NCBI RefSeq assembly: GCF_900172225.1
Contig: NZ_FWFO01000004.1
Span: forward strand, 1-64,000
From: Falsiruegeria litorea R37
Lineage (GTDB): Bacteria > Pseudomonadota > Alphaproteobacteria > Rhodobacterales > Rhodobacteraceae
DNA: 64,000 nucleotides
Direction of reading: 5' to 3'
How positions within the stretch are numbered: position 1 is the first letter of the stretch; each line of letters begins with the position of its first letter. Position numbers and translations under genes: made by a program. The notes beneath the pieces are model-generated. The model worked only from the letters and a program-made list of their open reading frames with translations. It had not been told where the DNA came from and searched no databases. Below are positions 17,618 through 27,839 of this stretch, piece by piece.

Positions 17618-17634
17618 GTCAACATTTTGTTGAC
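17618..17634. promoter_or_regulatory. palindromic operator between the MarR gene and the dadA-TRAP operon
   Basis: GTCAACATTTTGTTGAC is a perfect 7-3-7 palindrome, 30 nt before the MarR start codon and 78 nt before the dadA-like start. Form and site fit a dimeric MarR-type regulator. Confidence 0.65.
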
Positions 17635-17711
17635 GTATCGCGAAAAGGTGACATGCTTACGACATTGGAATCACCAGACGCAGGTCAATTCACAGCCGGG
17701 GGAGGGGTGTG

Positions 17712-18968
17712 ATGCAGGACAGCAAGACCGTTGTTGTGATCGGGGCGGGCATCGTTGGTGTTTCGACCGCGATCTGGCTGCAACGGGAAGGGCACAAGGT
17801 GGTCATCATCGACCGCAAGGGGCCGGCCGAAGGGACGTCTTATGGCAACGGCGGCATCCTGGCGTCTTGTTCGATCGTGCCGGTGACGGGGCCCGGCCTG
17901 CTGGCCAAAGCACCCAAGATGCTGTTCAGCCCCAATCAACCGCTGTTCCTGAAGTGGGGGTATCTGCCCAAACTTCTTCCGTGGCTGACCAAATACCTTA
18001 GCCATGCCAACGCCGATGACACCCGGCGGATCGCTGAGGCTTTGACACCCATTGTTGGCGACAGCCTGCAAGATCACTTGGCATTGGCCGAGGGGACGGG
18101 GGCCGAGCATTGGATCGTGCCGACCGACTACCTCTTTGCTTACAATGACCGTGCGCACTATGGCACGGATTCCTTTGGCTGGGGCCTGCGCAAGACGAAC
18201 GGGTTCCAATGGGATGAGTTAGAGGGGCAGGCCTTCCGCGCGTATGACGATGTCTACTCTCCCGATTTGGGTTTTGCTGCGCGGTTGAAGGATCATGGCC
18301 GCATTCGCGATCCCGGGCAGTACATCAAGGATCTGGCGGATCATTTCGTGTCTCAGGGCGGCAAGCTGATCATTGCGGATGTCGAAGACATCGCGCGTGA
18401 GAACGGCCAGGTCACCGGCGTCCGTGCAGGTGGTGAGACAATTCCCTGCGATACAGCGGTCGTCGCGTTGGGGGCCTGGTCCGGGGCGTTGACGAAAAAA
18501 CTGGGGCTCGACGTTCCGCTCGAGGCCGAGCGCGGCTATCATTTGGAATTCTGGGAACCTACCGTGATGCCCAAGACCCCTGTCATGGTCGCGGCGTATA
18601 AATTCGTGGCCACCCCGATGGAGGGGCGCCTGCGTCTGGCCGGTACGGTCGAGTTCGGCGGATTGGAGGCGGGGCCGTCCGAGGCGCCGCTAGACCTGCT
18701 GCGTCGCAATGCCAGTGCGGTGTTTCCGGGGCTGCGGGCGTCGCATGTGACGGAATGGCTGGGACATCGCCCTGCACCGGCGGATTCGATCCCGGTGATC
18801 GGAGAGCTGCCGCATCTCAAAGGGGCCTACACAGGGTTCGGGCACCACCACATCGGCCTGACCGGGGGCCCCAAGACGGGCCGCATCCTGGCGCAACTGA
18901 TTTCGGGCAAAGCGCCCAACATTGATCTGAGCATCTATTCACCGGCCCGCTACACGAAGGCCGGATAG
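17712..18968 (+). CDS. DadA-like FAD-dependent D-amino acid dehydrogenase
   Basis: A 418-residue DAO-fold flavoprotein. The N-terminal dinucleotide site VVIGAGIVGVSTAIWL followed by IIDRKGPAEGTSYGNGG is typical of the DadA family, and the C-terminal FAD motif is TGFGHHHIGLTGGPKTG. Such enzymes oxidise D-amino acids (or D-hydroxyproline and related imino acids) to oxo acids at the membrane. Genes of a TRAP transporter follow after 35 nt, so it probably acts on the imported substrate or on the product of the epimerase at 15928. ATG 17712 follows a strong GGGGGAGGGG; the GTG codon just before it is not needed. Confidence 0.83.
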   Translation: MQDSKTVVVIGAGIVGVSTAIWLQREGHKVVIIDRKGPAEGTSYGNGGILASCSIVPVTGPGLLAKAPKMLFSPNQPLFLKWGYLPKLLPWLTKYLSHANADDTRRIAEALTPIVGDSLQDHLALAEGTGAEHWIVPTDYLFAYNDRAHYGTDSFGWGLRKTNGFQWDELEGQAFRAYDDVYSPDLGFAARLKDHGRIRDPGQYIKDLADHFVSQGGKLIIADVEDIARENGQVTGVRAGGETIPCDTAVVALGAWSGALTKKLGLDVPLEAERGYHLEFWEPTVMPKTPVMVAAYKFVATPMEGRLRLAGTVEFGGLEAGPSEAPLDLLRRNASAVFPGLRASHVTEWLGHRPAPADSIPVIGELPHLKGAYTGFGHHHIGLTGGPKTGRILAQLISGKAPNIDLSIYSPARYTKAG

Positions 18969-19003
18969 AACCAAAAAAGACAGTCCAACCAAGGGAGAAG
19001 ACA

Positions 19004-19981
19004 ATGAAGACCTTTACCAACCTGATGGCTGCAACGGCGCTGACCGCTGCCAGTGTGTTGCCTGCCGCGGCGGAAACCTGGGACATGCCGATGGCCTATT
19101 CGGCGTCGAACTTCCATTCGGCGACCGGCGCAGAGTTTGCACAATGCGTGACCACCGGCACCGGTGGTGAGATTGAAATTGTGACCCACCCGTCCGGCTC
19201 GCTGTTCAAAGGAGCTGACATCAAACGCGCGATCCAGACCGGTCAGGCGCCCATCGGTGAGCGGCTGCTGTCGGGTCACCAGAATGAAAACGCGCTCTTT
19301 GGCTTTGACTCGATCCCGTTCCTGGCCACCTCGTTTGATGACAGTGCCAAGTTGTGGAAAGCGGCCAAGCCGTCGATCGAAAAGCTGCTGGCCGAGCAGA
19401 ACCTGACGCTGCTTTACGCTGTTCCGTGGCCGCCACAGGGCCTGTACTTCAAGAACGAAGTGAACTCGGTTGCCGAAATGAAAGGTATCAAGTTCCGCAG
19501 CTACAACAACGCCACCTCGCGTCTGGCAGAACTGACCGGCATGCTGCCCGTAACCATCGAAGCGGCTGAAATCAGCCAGGCCTTTGCCACTGGTGTGGCG
19601 GAATCCATGGTCTCGTCCGGTTCGACCGGCTATGACCGCAAAGTGTGGGAAAGCCTGGGCTTTTTCTACGAAGTGGATGCCTGGCTGCCGCGCAACTACG
19701 TGATGGTGAACTCCGAAGTCTGGGCCGACACCGCCGACGCCCACAAGAACGTCATCAAAGGCTGCGCCGAGCTGGCGGAGTACGCGGGCAACTGGCGCGC
19801 CAAGGAATACACCGGGTTCACGCTGCAAGGTCTGCGTGACGGGGGCATGAGCGTTGGTCCGGCGTCCGAGCAGATGACGGGCGAGCTGAAAGAAATCGGC
19901 GTTACCATGACCAACGAGTGGCTTGAAGCCGCCGGCGACGAAGGCAAAGCCATCGTCGATGCCTTCAAGGCGTCACAGTAA
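19004..19981 (+). CDS. dctP: TRAP transporter solute-binding protein (DctP family)
   Basis: A 325-residue periplasmic binding protein with a signal peptide cleaved after AAA near residue 23. The DctP signature is at about residues 145-180, including GIKFRSYNNATSRLAELTG; the Arg in FRSYN is the carboxylate-binding arginine of the family. The ligand is therefore a carboxylate. DctP proteins that bind pyroglutamate are known (Bordetella DctP6/DctP7), and the 5-oxoprolinase genes in this operon make pyroglutamate a good candidate here. RBS GGGAGAAG lies 7 nt upstream. Confidence 0.9.
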   Translation: MKTFTNLMAATALTAASVLPAAAETWDMPMAYSASNFHSATGAEFAQCVTTGTGGEIEIVTHPSGSLFKGADIKRAIQTGQAPIGERLLSGHQNENALFGFDSIPFLATSFDDSAKLWKAAKPSIEKLLAEQNLTLLYAVPWPPQGLYFKNEVNSVAEMKGIKFRSYNNATSRLAELTGMLPVTIEAAEISQAFATGVAESMVSSGSTGYDRKVWESLGFFYEVDAWLPRNYVMVNSEVWADTADAHKNVIKGCAELAEYAGNWRAKEYTGFTLQGLRDGGMSVGPASEQMTGELKEIGVTMTNEWLEAAGDEGKAIVDAFKASQ

Positions 19982-19993
19982 CGACTGGAACAC

Positions 19994-20018
19994 CGGGCGG
20001 CGCGTCACGTGCCGCCCG
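19994..20018 (+). promoter_or_regulatory. intercistronic hairpin between dctP and dctQ
   Basis: CGGGCGGC (19994-20001) pairs with GCCGCCCG (20011-20018) and the stem continues inward by three pairs to a 3-nt loop. Such a structure would hold back decay or reduce read-through, giving more binding protein than membrane subunits. It lacks a T-run. Confidence 0.6.
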
Positions 20019-20045
20019 AACTACATCCGATGGGAGGGTGACATC

Positions 20046-20576
20046 ATGGGCGTTCTGCGCGGCCTTAGGGCAGTTCTCGATTACATATACAGACTTTCAG
20101 AGATACTCGCGGCGCTCTGTATGATCGCCATCCTGGCCTTGATCCTGCTGCAAATGCTGGCCCGCTGGTCGTCCGAGGTGTTCCCCGGCGCGCCAGAGTA
20201 TGCGGCTTATTTCATGGCAGCGGCCTCGTTCCTGGGTTTTGCAGCAGCGCTTAATCGCGGTTCGCATATCCGGGTGTCGCTGCTGCTCAATGCGGTTGGA
20301 CCGGGTATGAAGCGCTATGTGGATATCTGGTGCTTTGCCGTCTCTGCCGCTGTGGTCTGGTATTTCTGCTGGCATGCACGCCAGTTCGTATTCTGGTCGT
20401 GGAAGTTCAACGATGTCAGCCAGGCGCAAGACAAGACTGCGCTGTGGATCCCGCAATCGGTCATGGTGATCGGCGGTGTGATCCTGGCCATCGCGCTGAC
20501 CGATCATTTGTTGCACCTGATTTTCAAGGGTGAGCACCGCATCCAACACGACAACGTCGAAACGCAGGAGGTCTGA
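20046..20576 (+). CDS. dctQ: TRAP transporter small membrane subunit (DctQ family)
   Basis: A 176-residue inner-membrane protein with four helices (about residues 17-37, 53-72, 92-112 and 137-158), the DctQ pattern. It pairs with DctM to form the sodium-driven uptake channel. The start is fixed by GGGAGGGTGACATC before ATG 20046. The dctM start follows 4 nt after its stop. Confidence 0.9.
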   Translation: MGVLRGLRAVLDYIYRLSEILAALCMIAILALILLQMLARWSSEVFPGAPEYAAYFMAAASFLGFAAALNRGSHIRVSLLLNAVGPGMKRYVDIWCFAVSAAVVWYFCWHARQFVFWSWKFNDVSQAQDKTALWIPQSVMVIGGVILAIALTDHLLHLIFKGEHRIQHDNVETQEV

Positions 20577-20580
20577 GGCA

Positions 20581-21900
20581 ATGGATTATGTCGTACTTGT
20601 CGTGATCTTCCTCGCCGTTCTGTTCCTGCTTTTGGGCAGCGGCGTTTGGGTCGGTATCGCCATGATGGGCGTCAGCTGGGTGGCGCTGGAACTGTTTTCC
20701 AACTCGCGCACCATCGGCCAGGACATGGTCAGCCAGATCTGGTCGGCCTCGAAATCCTGGGAACTTGCGGCACTGCCCATGTTCATCTGGATGGGCGAGA
20801 TCTTATTCCGAACGCGCTTGTCCGAGGATATGTTCAAAGGCCTTTCGCCTTGGATGGCAAAACTGCCGGGTGGCTTGGTGCATGCCAATATCGTCGGCTG
20901 TACCGTCTTTGCGGCCGTCTCGGGCTCGTCCGCTGCGACCCTGACCACCGTGGGCAAAATGTCGATCCCCGAGCTGCGCAAGCGCAACTACCCTGAGACG
21001 ATGACCATCGGCACATTGGCCGGTGCGGCGACACTTGGTCTGATGATCCCGCCGTCGCTGACCCTGATCGTCTACGGCGTGACCATTGATGGTGTCTCGA
21101 TCATCAAACTGTTCTTTGCGGGCGTCCTGCCAGGTCTGGTTCTGGCTTCGATGTTCATGATCTATGTGGCGGTCTATTCCAAACTCTCCAAGAGTTGGAA
21201 CCCGTCGCAAGAAGACGGGATGTCCTTTATGGACAAACTCAAGAACTCGCGCTTTCTGATCCCGGTGATCCTGCTGGTCCTTACGGTGATCGGGTCGATG
21301 TACCTGGGCTTTGCAACGCCGACCGAGGCTGCGGCCATCGGTGTGGTCGGCGCATGGGTCCTGGCACTGATCCAAGGGTCGCTGAACTGGCAGACCTTCC
21401 GCGACAGCACCATCGGTGCGGTGCGGACCTCGGCCATGATTGCGCTGATTCTGGCGGGTTCTGCGTTCCTGAAGTTCGCAATGGCCAAGACCGGCCTGCC
21501 CAAGGAACTGGCCGAGCTGATCGCAGGCTGGGAGTTCACCAAGTTCTGGCTGCTGATGGTCCTGCTGGTGTTCTACATCATCCTGGGCTGCTTCCTGGAC
21601 GGGATTTCGACCGTGGTCTTGACCATGGCCGTGCTGGAGCCTGTGGTGCGCGAGGCGGGCATCGACCTGATCTGGTTCGGCATCTTCATCGTGGTGGTTG
21701 TCGAGATGGCACAAATCACACCGCCCATCGGCTTCAACCTCTTTGTGATGCAAGGAATGACGCAGCACGAGATGGGCTTCATCGCCCGCGCGGCCTTCCC
21801 GATGTTCATGATCATGGTGCTGATGGTCTTTGTCCTGATCGCTTTCCCCGACCTTGCAACCTGGTTGCCCGACAACCTACGGTCTGGGCCAGGCGGCTAA
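20581..21900 (+). CDS. dctM: TRAP transporter large membrane subunit (DctM family)
   Basis: A 439-residue permease with 11-12 predicted membrane helices. Family motifs: ASKSWELAALPMFIWMGEIL, VSGSSAATLTTVGKMSIPEL and LGLMIPPSLTLIVYG. It is the transport pathway of the TRAP system and uses a sodium gradient. The order P-Q-M is complete, and the set lies downstream of the dadA-like gene in the same direction. Confidence 0.93.
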   Translation: MDYVVLVVIFLAVLFLLLGSGVWVGIAMMGVSWVALELFSNSRTIGQDMVSQIWSASKSWELAALPMFIWMGEILFRTRLSEDMFKGLSPWMAKLPGGLVHANIVGCTVFAAVSGSSAATLTTVGKMSIPELRKRNYPETMTIGTLAGAATLGLMIPPSLTLIVYGVTIDGVSIIKLFFAGVLPGLVLASMFMIYVAVYSKLSKSWNPSQEDGMSFMDKLKNSRFLIPVILLVLTVIGSMYLGFATPTEAAAIGVVGAWVLALIQGSLNWQTFRDSTIGAVRTSAMIALILAGSAFLKFAMAKTGLPKELAELIAGWEFTKFWLLMVLLVFYIILGCFLDGISTVVLTMAVLEPVVREAGIDLIWFGIFIVVVVEMAQITPPIGFNLFVMQGMTQHEMGFIARAAFPMFMIMVLMVFVLIAFPDLATWLPDNLRSGPGG

Positions 21901-21915
21901 GGCAGAGGACGTGAC

Positions 21916-22839
21916 ATGTTCGGCAATGGGCTGGCGTTCATCGCCCGGCATGGAAAGTTTGGCCTGATCATCGGATTGGTGGCGGGGTTGGCATTGCCCA
22001 ACTTGGCCATCATCCTCAGGCCTTGGATCCCGGAAATGGTGGCCTTGCTGCTCTTTCTGACGGCGTTCCGGATCGGCCCGCGTGAGGCGATGGGGAACCT
22101 TGGCGATCTGCGCAACACCGCCGTCACGGCGCTGTGTCTGCAACTGGGCTTGCCACTGGCGTTCCTGTTCGGGCTGTGGGCTTTCGGGGCGCCGTTCACC
22201 CCCCTGGCAATGGCCATCGTCCTGATGCTGGCAGCACCCTCGGTGACGGGATCGGCGAATTTTTCGATCCTGTTGGGGCATGAGCCCGCCCCAGCGCTGA
22301 GGCTTTTAATCCTGGGCACGGCGATCTTGCCGCTGACCTGTGTCCCGGTGATGTATCTGCTGCCCGAGCTTGGCGGATTGCAGGCCACACTGCTGGCGGC
22401 AGGACGTCTGTTGGTGGTGATCCTGATCGCGGCGGCCTTGGGGTTTGCCTTGCGGCATTTCGGGTTCCCAAAGCTGTCGGACGATGCGCGGAGCGCGGTG
22501 GACGGGCTTACGGTGATTGCGCTGGCGGTCATCGTGATTGCGCTGATGTCGGCGATCCGCCCGGCCTTTGCACGCGATCCGGCAGAGCTTGCCTTTTGGT
22601 TGGTCGCGGCCTTTGCCATCAACTTTGGCGCGCAGATCGTAGCCTATGTGCTGCTGAAGGCCAAAGGACACACGGACGCCGTTCCGATCTCGATCGTTTC
22701 GGGTAACCGGAACTTTGCTCTTTTCTTTGTGGCGCTTTCGCCCGAGATAACCGAACCGTTGTTGATTTTTCTGGGGTGTTACCAGTTTCCCATGTACCTG
22801 ACCCCAACCCTGTTGCGGAGGCTTTATGACCCACGCTGA
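21916..22839 (+). CDS. bile acid:sodium symporter (BASS)-like membrane protein
   Basis: A 307-residue membrane protein with nine to ten helices. The ASPSVTG-like segment APSVTGSANFSILLG and the later SGNRNFALFFVAL fit the two inverted halves of BASS-type carriers. It is sandwiched between the TRAP genes and pxpB and overlaps pxpB by 14 nt, so it belongs to the operon. A second carrier beside a complete TRAP system suggests export of a product or uptake of a related compound. Confidence 0.72.
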   Translation: MFGNGLAFIARHGKFGLIIGLVAGLALPNLAIILRPWIPEMVALLLFLTAFRIGPREAMGNLGDLRNTAVTALCLQLGLPLAFLFGLWAFGAPFTPLAMAIVLMLAAPSVTGSANFSILLGHEPAPALRLLILGTAILPLTCVPVMYLLPELGGLQATLLAAGRLLVVILIAAALGFALRHFGFPKLSDDARSAVDGLTVIALAVIVIALMSAIRPAFARDPAELAFWLVAAFAINFGAQIVAYVLLKAKGHTDAVPISIVSGNRNFALFFVALSPEITEPLLIFLGCYQFPMYLTPTLLRRLYDPR

Positions 22840-23575
22840 TCCATTCCCTGTAGTGCGCAATGTCGGGCTGGACGGGATGCTTGTGACTTTTGCGGAAACG
22901 ATGACCGAAACATCGAACCGCGCTGCTCTGGCTTTTCGAGGGATGATGGAGTCCGAGCGGCTGGCGGGCGTGATCGAAACCTCGACCTCGCTGGCGTCGG
23001 CTTATGTGCGGTTCGACCCTTCGCAGTTCAGCCATGCCGAGTGCGAGGCTTGGTTGCTTCGATTGCTGGACGACCGAGATTGGTACGCGGCGCGGTTGCC
23101 AAAGGGGCGCAAGTTCTGGCGTGTTCCCACGGTCTATGGAACAGACCTTGCGCCGCAACTCGAAGATGCGGCTGCGGCCGCGGGCCTGTCGGCCTCGGAC
23201 GCTGTTGAAAGACTCGCGGCGTCCCGTGTCAGGGTGCTCACAATCGGGTTTGCGCCGGGTCAGCCATACCTTGGGCCGCTGGAGCCTGCGTTCGACATTC
23301 CGCGCCTTAAAGAGCTGAACCCCATGGTGCCTGAGGGTGCGTTGGTGCTGGCGATCTCGCAGTTTGTGTTGTTTTCCGGACCGACCCCAACCGGATGGCG
23401 GCACGTAGGTCAGACTGCGTTTCGCTGCTTTCAGCCGGGGCGCGCGCCGACGTTTGCACTGAACCCGGGGGATGAGATGCAGTTTGTGTCGATCACACCT
23501 GACGAGTTGGACGAGATCCGCACCCGCAATGAAGACGGCTTTGGCGGTGCTCAGATCGAGGAGATCGAGGCATGA
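22826..23575 (+). CDS. pxpB: 5-oxoprolinase subunit PxpB
   Basis: A 249-residue protein of the PxpB (formerly YbgJ/KipI, allophanate hydrolase subunit 1) family. The signature GFAPGQPYLGPL and the region VAISQFVLFSGPTPTGW-like near residue 190 are conserved. With PxpA and PxpC it hydrolyses 5-oxoproline (pyroglutamate) to glutamate using ATP. It overlaps the BASS gene and overlaps pxpC by 4 nt. The N-terminal 20 residues are a little longer than in PxpB of enterics. Confidence 0.9.
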   Translation: MTHADPFPVVRNVGLDGMLVTFAETMTETSNRAALAFRGMMESERLAGVIETSTSLASAYVRFDPSQFSHAECEAWLLRLLDDRDWYAARLPKGRKFWRVPTVYGTDLAPQLEDAAAAAGLSASDAVERLAASRVRVLTIGFAPGQPYLGPLEPAFDIPRLKELNPMVPEGALVLAISQFVLFSGPTPTGWRHVGQTAFRCFQPGRAPTFALNPGDEMQFVSITPDELDEIRTRNEDGFGGAQIEEIEA

Positions 23576-24585
23576 GTTTGCGTGTTCTTCGCATTGGTCC
23601 CGCGTGCACGATCCAGGATCAAGGGCGCGCGGGTTATCTGGACCAGGGGCTCTCGCGGGCGGGTGCCGCCGATTTGATGGCCTTGCACGAGGGCGCGGCG
23701 TTGCTGGGGCAGTCGCCGCAGCTTGCAGCGTTGGAAATGGCGGGGATGGGGGGCGAATTCGAAGCGTCCCAAGACATGCGCATCGCCCTGACCGGGGCGC
23801 CGATGGCGTGCAGCATTGATGGAACGCCTGCGGTTTGGAACGCCTCGCACCAGCTGCTAAAGGGGCAGCGCCTGAGCCTTGGGGCCGTTTCGCGGGGCAG
23901 CTATGGATATCTGCACGTGGGCGGCGGGATTTCTTCGGACCCCTTCCTGGGTTCGCGTGCGGTGCATCTGACAGCCAAGGTCGGGCAGGTGGTTGCAGCG
24001 GGCGACATGCTGCCTGTTGGGCAAGACACTGGGGATGCCGCGCAAAAGATTGCCGTGTCCGACCGATTTCAAGGCGGCACCCTGCATGTTGTGCGCAGCT
24101 TCCAGAGTGACCTGTTTGATGATGCGACCCTGGACCGGTTCGAACAGACAGAGTTCACCCGTGGCCCCAGGGCCAACCGCATGGGAATGCAGTTGGACAG
24201 TGCGGGCGAGGGCTTTGCCGCCAAAGGCCAGCTCAATATCCTGTCCGAGGTGATCACGCCAGGTGATATCCAGATGACGGGCACCGGCAACCCTTTCATC
24301 CTGCTCAACGAATGTCAGACAACCGGAGGGTACCCCCGGATTGCAACCGTGTTGCCGTGTGACTTGCCGCGCGCGGCGCAGACCCCGGCAGGGGGTGCGA
24401 TCCGGTTCAAGTATGTGACGCTCGAAGAGGCGGCGGAGTTGCAGGCCGCATTCACGCGCGATCTGGCGCGCCTGCCTGGTAAGGTCGAGCCCCTGGTGCG
24501 TGATCCGAATGACATTTCGGACCTTCTGTCCTACCAACTCATCAGCGGTGTGGTTTCGGCCACCGACAAAGGAGACAATGAATGA
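23572..24585 (+). CDS. pxpC: 5-oxoprolinase subunit PxpC
   Basis: A 337-residue protein of the PxpC (YbgK/KipA, allophanate hydrolase subunit 2) family. Conserved blocks: TIQDQGRAGYLDQGLSRAGAAD near the N-terminus, RGSYGYLHVGGGI, and LNECQTTGGYPRIATV. It forms a complex with PxpB and activates 5-oxoproline by phosphorylation. Starts and stops overlap its neighbours as ATGA on both sides. Confidence 0.92.
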   Translation: MSLRVLRIGPACTIQDQGRAGYLDQGLSRAGAADLMALHEGAALLGQSPQLAALEMAGMGGEFEASQDMRIALTGAPMACSIDGTPAVWNASHQLLKGQRLSLGAVSRGSYGYLHVGGGISSDPFLGSRAVHLTAKVGQVVAAGDMLPVGQDTGDAAQKIAVSDRFQGGTLHVVRSFQSDLFDDATLDRFEQTEFTRGPRANRMGMQLDSAGEGFAAKGQLNILSEVITPGDIQMTGTGNPFILLNECQTTGGYPRIATVLPCDLPRAAQTPAGGAIRFKYVTLEEAAELQAAFTRDLARLPGKVEPLVRDPNDISDLLSYQLISGVVSATDKGDNE

Positions 24586-25343
24586 CCCAAGTCGATCTGA
24601 ACGCGGATATGGGCGAAAGTTTCGGCCCCTGGAAGATGGGTGATGATGAGAACCTGTTGCAGGTGATCACCTCGGCCAACATCGCTTGCGGGTTTCACGC
24701 GGGCGACCCGGATGTGATGGCCAAGACCATGACAATCGCGGCGGAAAACGGCGTCGGTATTGGGGCGCATCCCGGCTTTCCCGACCTGCAAGGGTTCGGT
24801 CGCCGCAACATGAAGGTGCCGCATGCCTCATTGCGCAATCTGGTGCGCTACCAGCTCGGCGCGGCGATGGGCATGGCGCAGGCCGTGGGGACCAAGGTGC
24901 GGCATCTGAAATTGCATGGGGCGCTGGCCAACATGTGCTCGGTTGATCTGGACATGGCGCGGGCCTGCTATCAGGGCGCGCTGGACGTGGATCCGGATAT
25001 CATCGTGATGGTGCTGGCCGTGACCAAGCAGGAAGAGGCCGTGCGCGAGTTGGGATGCAAATGGGTTGGCGAAATCTTTGCCGACCGGGCTTACAATGAT
25101 GACGGCACACTTGTGGATCGGTCGCTGCCGGGGGCTGTCATCCATGATGCGGATGTCGCAGGGCCGCGCATTCTGGAAATGGTCAAGAAAGGCGCGATCA
25201 TCACTGAGAGCGGAAAGCGGCTGGAGACCTCGATCGATACGATCTGTCTGCATGGCGATGGCGCGACGGCGTTGCAGATTGCCCGCTCGGTAAAGCGCTG
25301 CCTGACCGAGGGTGGGGTCGAGGTGACCAAGTTCGAAAGGTAA
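24582..25343 (+). CDS. pxpA: 5-oxoprolinase subunit PxpA (LamB/YcsF family)
   Basis: A 253-residue LamB/YcsF protein. The start VDLNADMGESFGPWKMGDD and the block ANIACGFHAGDP are the family signature; LQGFGRRNM and the closing EVTKF are also typical. It completes the PxpABC 5-oxoprolinase. This is the last gene of the operon; a long hairpin (25372-25417) lies between it and thiC on the other strand. Confidence 0.94.
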   Translation: MTQVDLNADMGESFGPWKMGDDENLLQVITSANIACGFHAGDPDVMAKTMTIAAENGVGIGAHPGFPDLQGFGRRNMKVPHASLRNLVRYQLGAAMGMAQAVGTKVRHLKLHGALANMCSVDLDMARACYQGALDVDPDIIVMVLAVTKQEEAVRELGCKWVGEIFADRAYNDDGTLVDRSLPGAVIHDADVAGPRILEMVKKGAIITESGKRLETSIDTICLHGDGATALQIARSVKRCLTEGGVEVTKFER

Positions 25344-25371
25344 GTTTTTATTGTTCCTGGCCGCGCGCAGC

Positions 25372-25417
25372 GTGGCGACGCGCCGACCGCCCCCATGGGC
25401 GGCGCGTTTCGCGCCAC
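25372..25417. terminator. large hairpin between convergent pxpA and thiC
   Basis: GTGGCG (25372-25377) pairs with CGCCAC (25412-25417) and inside it CCGCCC (25387-25392) pairs with GGGCGG (25397-25402). The symmetrical fold may end transcripts from both sides. No T-run follows. Confidence 0.5.
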
Positions 25418-25457
25418 CCGCGATCGGCTTGCGTGTCAACGCAACCTTTGGAATCGA

Positions 25458-27281
<1,824 letters not shown>

Positions 27282-27379
27282 TCAAAAAGACACAGATGAC
27301 GTGGGCTTGGATGCAAAAGAGGGTGTACGGCCCTCTCGTCTCAGGCAAGGCGGCGGGTCATGATCCCGGCGTTTGCGAT

Positions 27380-27472
27380 GCCCTAGCTTCCTCCGCCAGT
27401 ATCAACTGGGTCAGGTTCAAAGGGTCGCGTCGCCGTGCGTGATGCACCGTCAGCCTCTCAGTCCCCTAGGTG
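27380..27472 (-). promoter_or_regulatory. TPP riboswitch (THI element) upstream of thiC
   Basis: On the minus strand the conserved THI-box pieces occur in order: GGGGACTGAGAGG, then ACCCTTTGAACCTGA, then a GATACTGGCGGAGGAAG segment. P1 is closed by CCTAG (complement of 27466-27470) and CTAGG (complement of 27382-27386). It lies about 120 nt before the thiC start, leaving room for an RBS-masking expression platform. Confidence 0.95.
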
Positions 27473-27563
27473 GGACCCCCCTGCGTGCGCTTTGGGTAAC
27501 CGATATGCACGGCAAAGGCCACGCTCCAGTTCTAGAGTGCTGATAAGACCAATTCAGATAGAC

Positions 27564-27755
27564 CTCCCGCACCCGAGCGATCCCGACTTTGTCGGCACCG
27601 CTAGCGGCCTTGGGCCAGGCGCCTCGCCTTCGGCTCGGCGTGGTCCCGATCGGGGAACCGGTTCGCCCCATTCGCCAACCGCCGAGCGCAGCGAGGCTCG
27701 GCCCAACGGGAGGAGGTGTTTCGTCAGAAACATCGACGACGGGCGGGAGTTCCCC
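27564..27755. repeat. extragenic inverted repeat, composite copy 1
   Basis: The left half begins with CTCCCGC (27564) and contains TTGGGCC (27610-27616) and a GCGCCTCGCC block. The right half holds GGCCCAA (27700-27706), then GGGAGGAGG, a TGTTTCGTCAGAAACA hairpin and GACGGGCGGGAG (ends 27749). The halves are roughly mirror images, so the whole can fold on itself. Related copies are at 33.4, 46.9 and 49.5 kb. It lies between the end of the carboxypeptidase gene and the thiC leader; no gene is seen from 27473 to 27839. Confidence 0.75.
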
Positions 27756-27839
27756 CTCCAACGCAACAAGGGTCACCCCAAAAGAAATGACCGCGGAGCT
27801 CCGCGGTCAAATCTTACGAGGTAGTGCTGGTGGTAAATT

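Noticed and set aside
20803-21768. 321-codon frame antisense to dctM
   Set aside because: Very rich in His, Gln and Arg, the mirror of a membrane protein gene.
22619-23404. 261-codon frame antisense to the BASS/pxpB genes
   Set aside because: Overlaps two certain genes and lacks conserved features.
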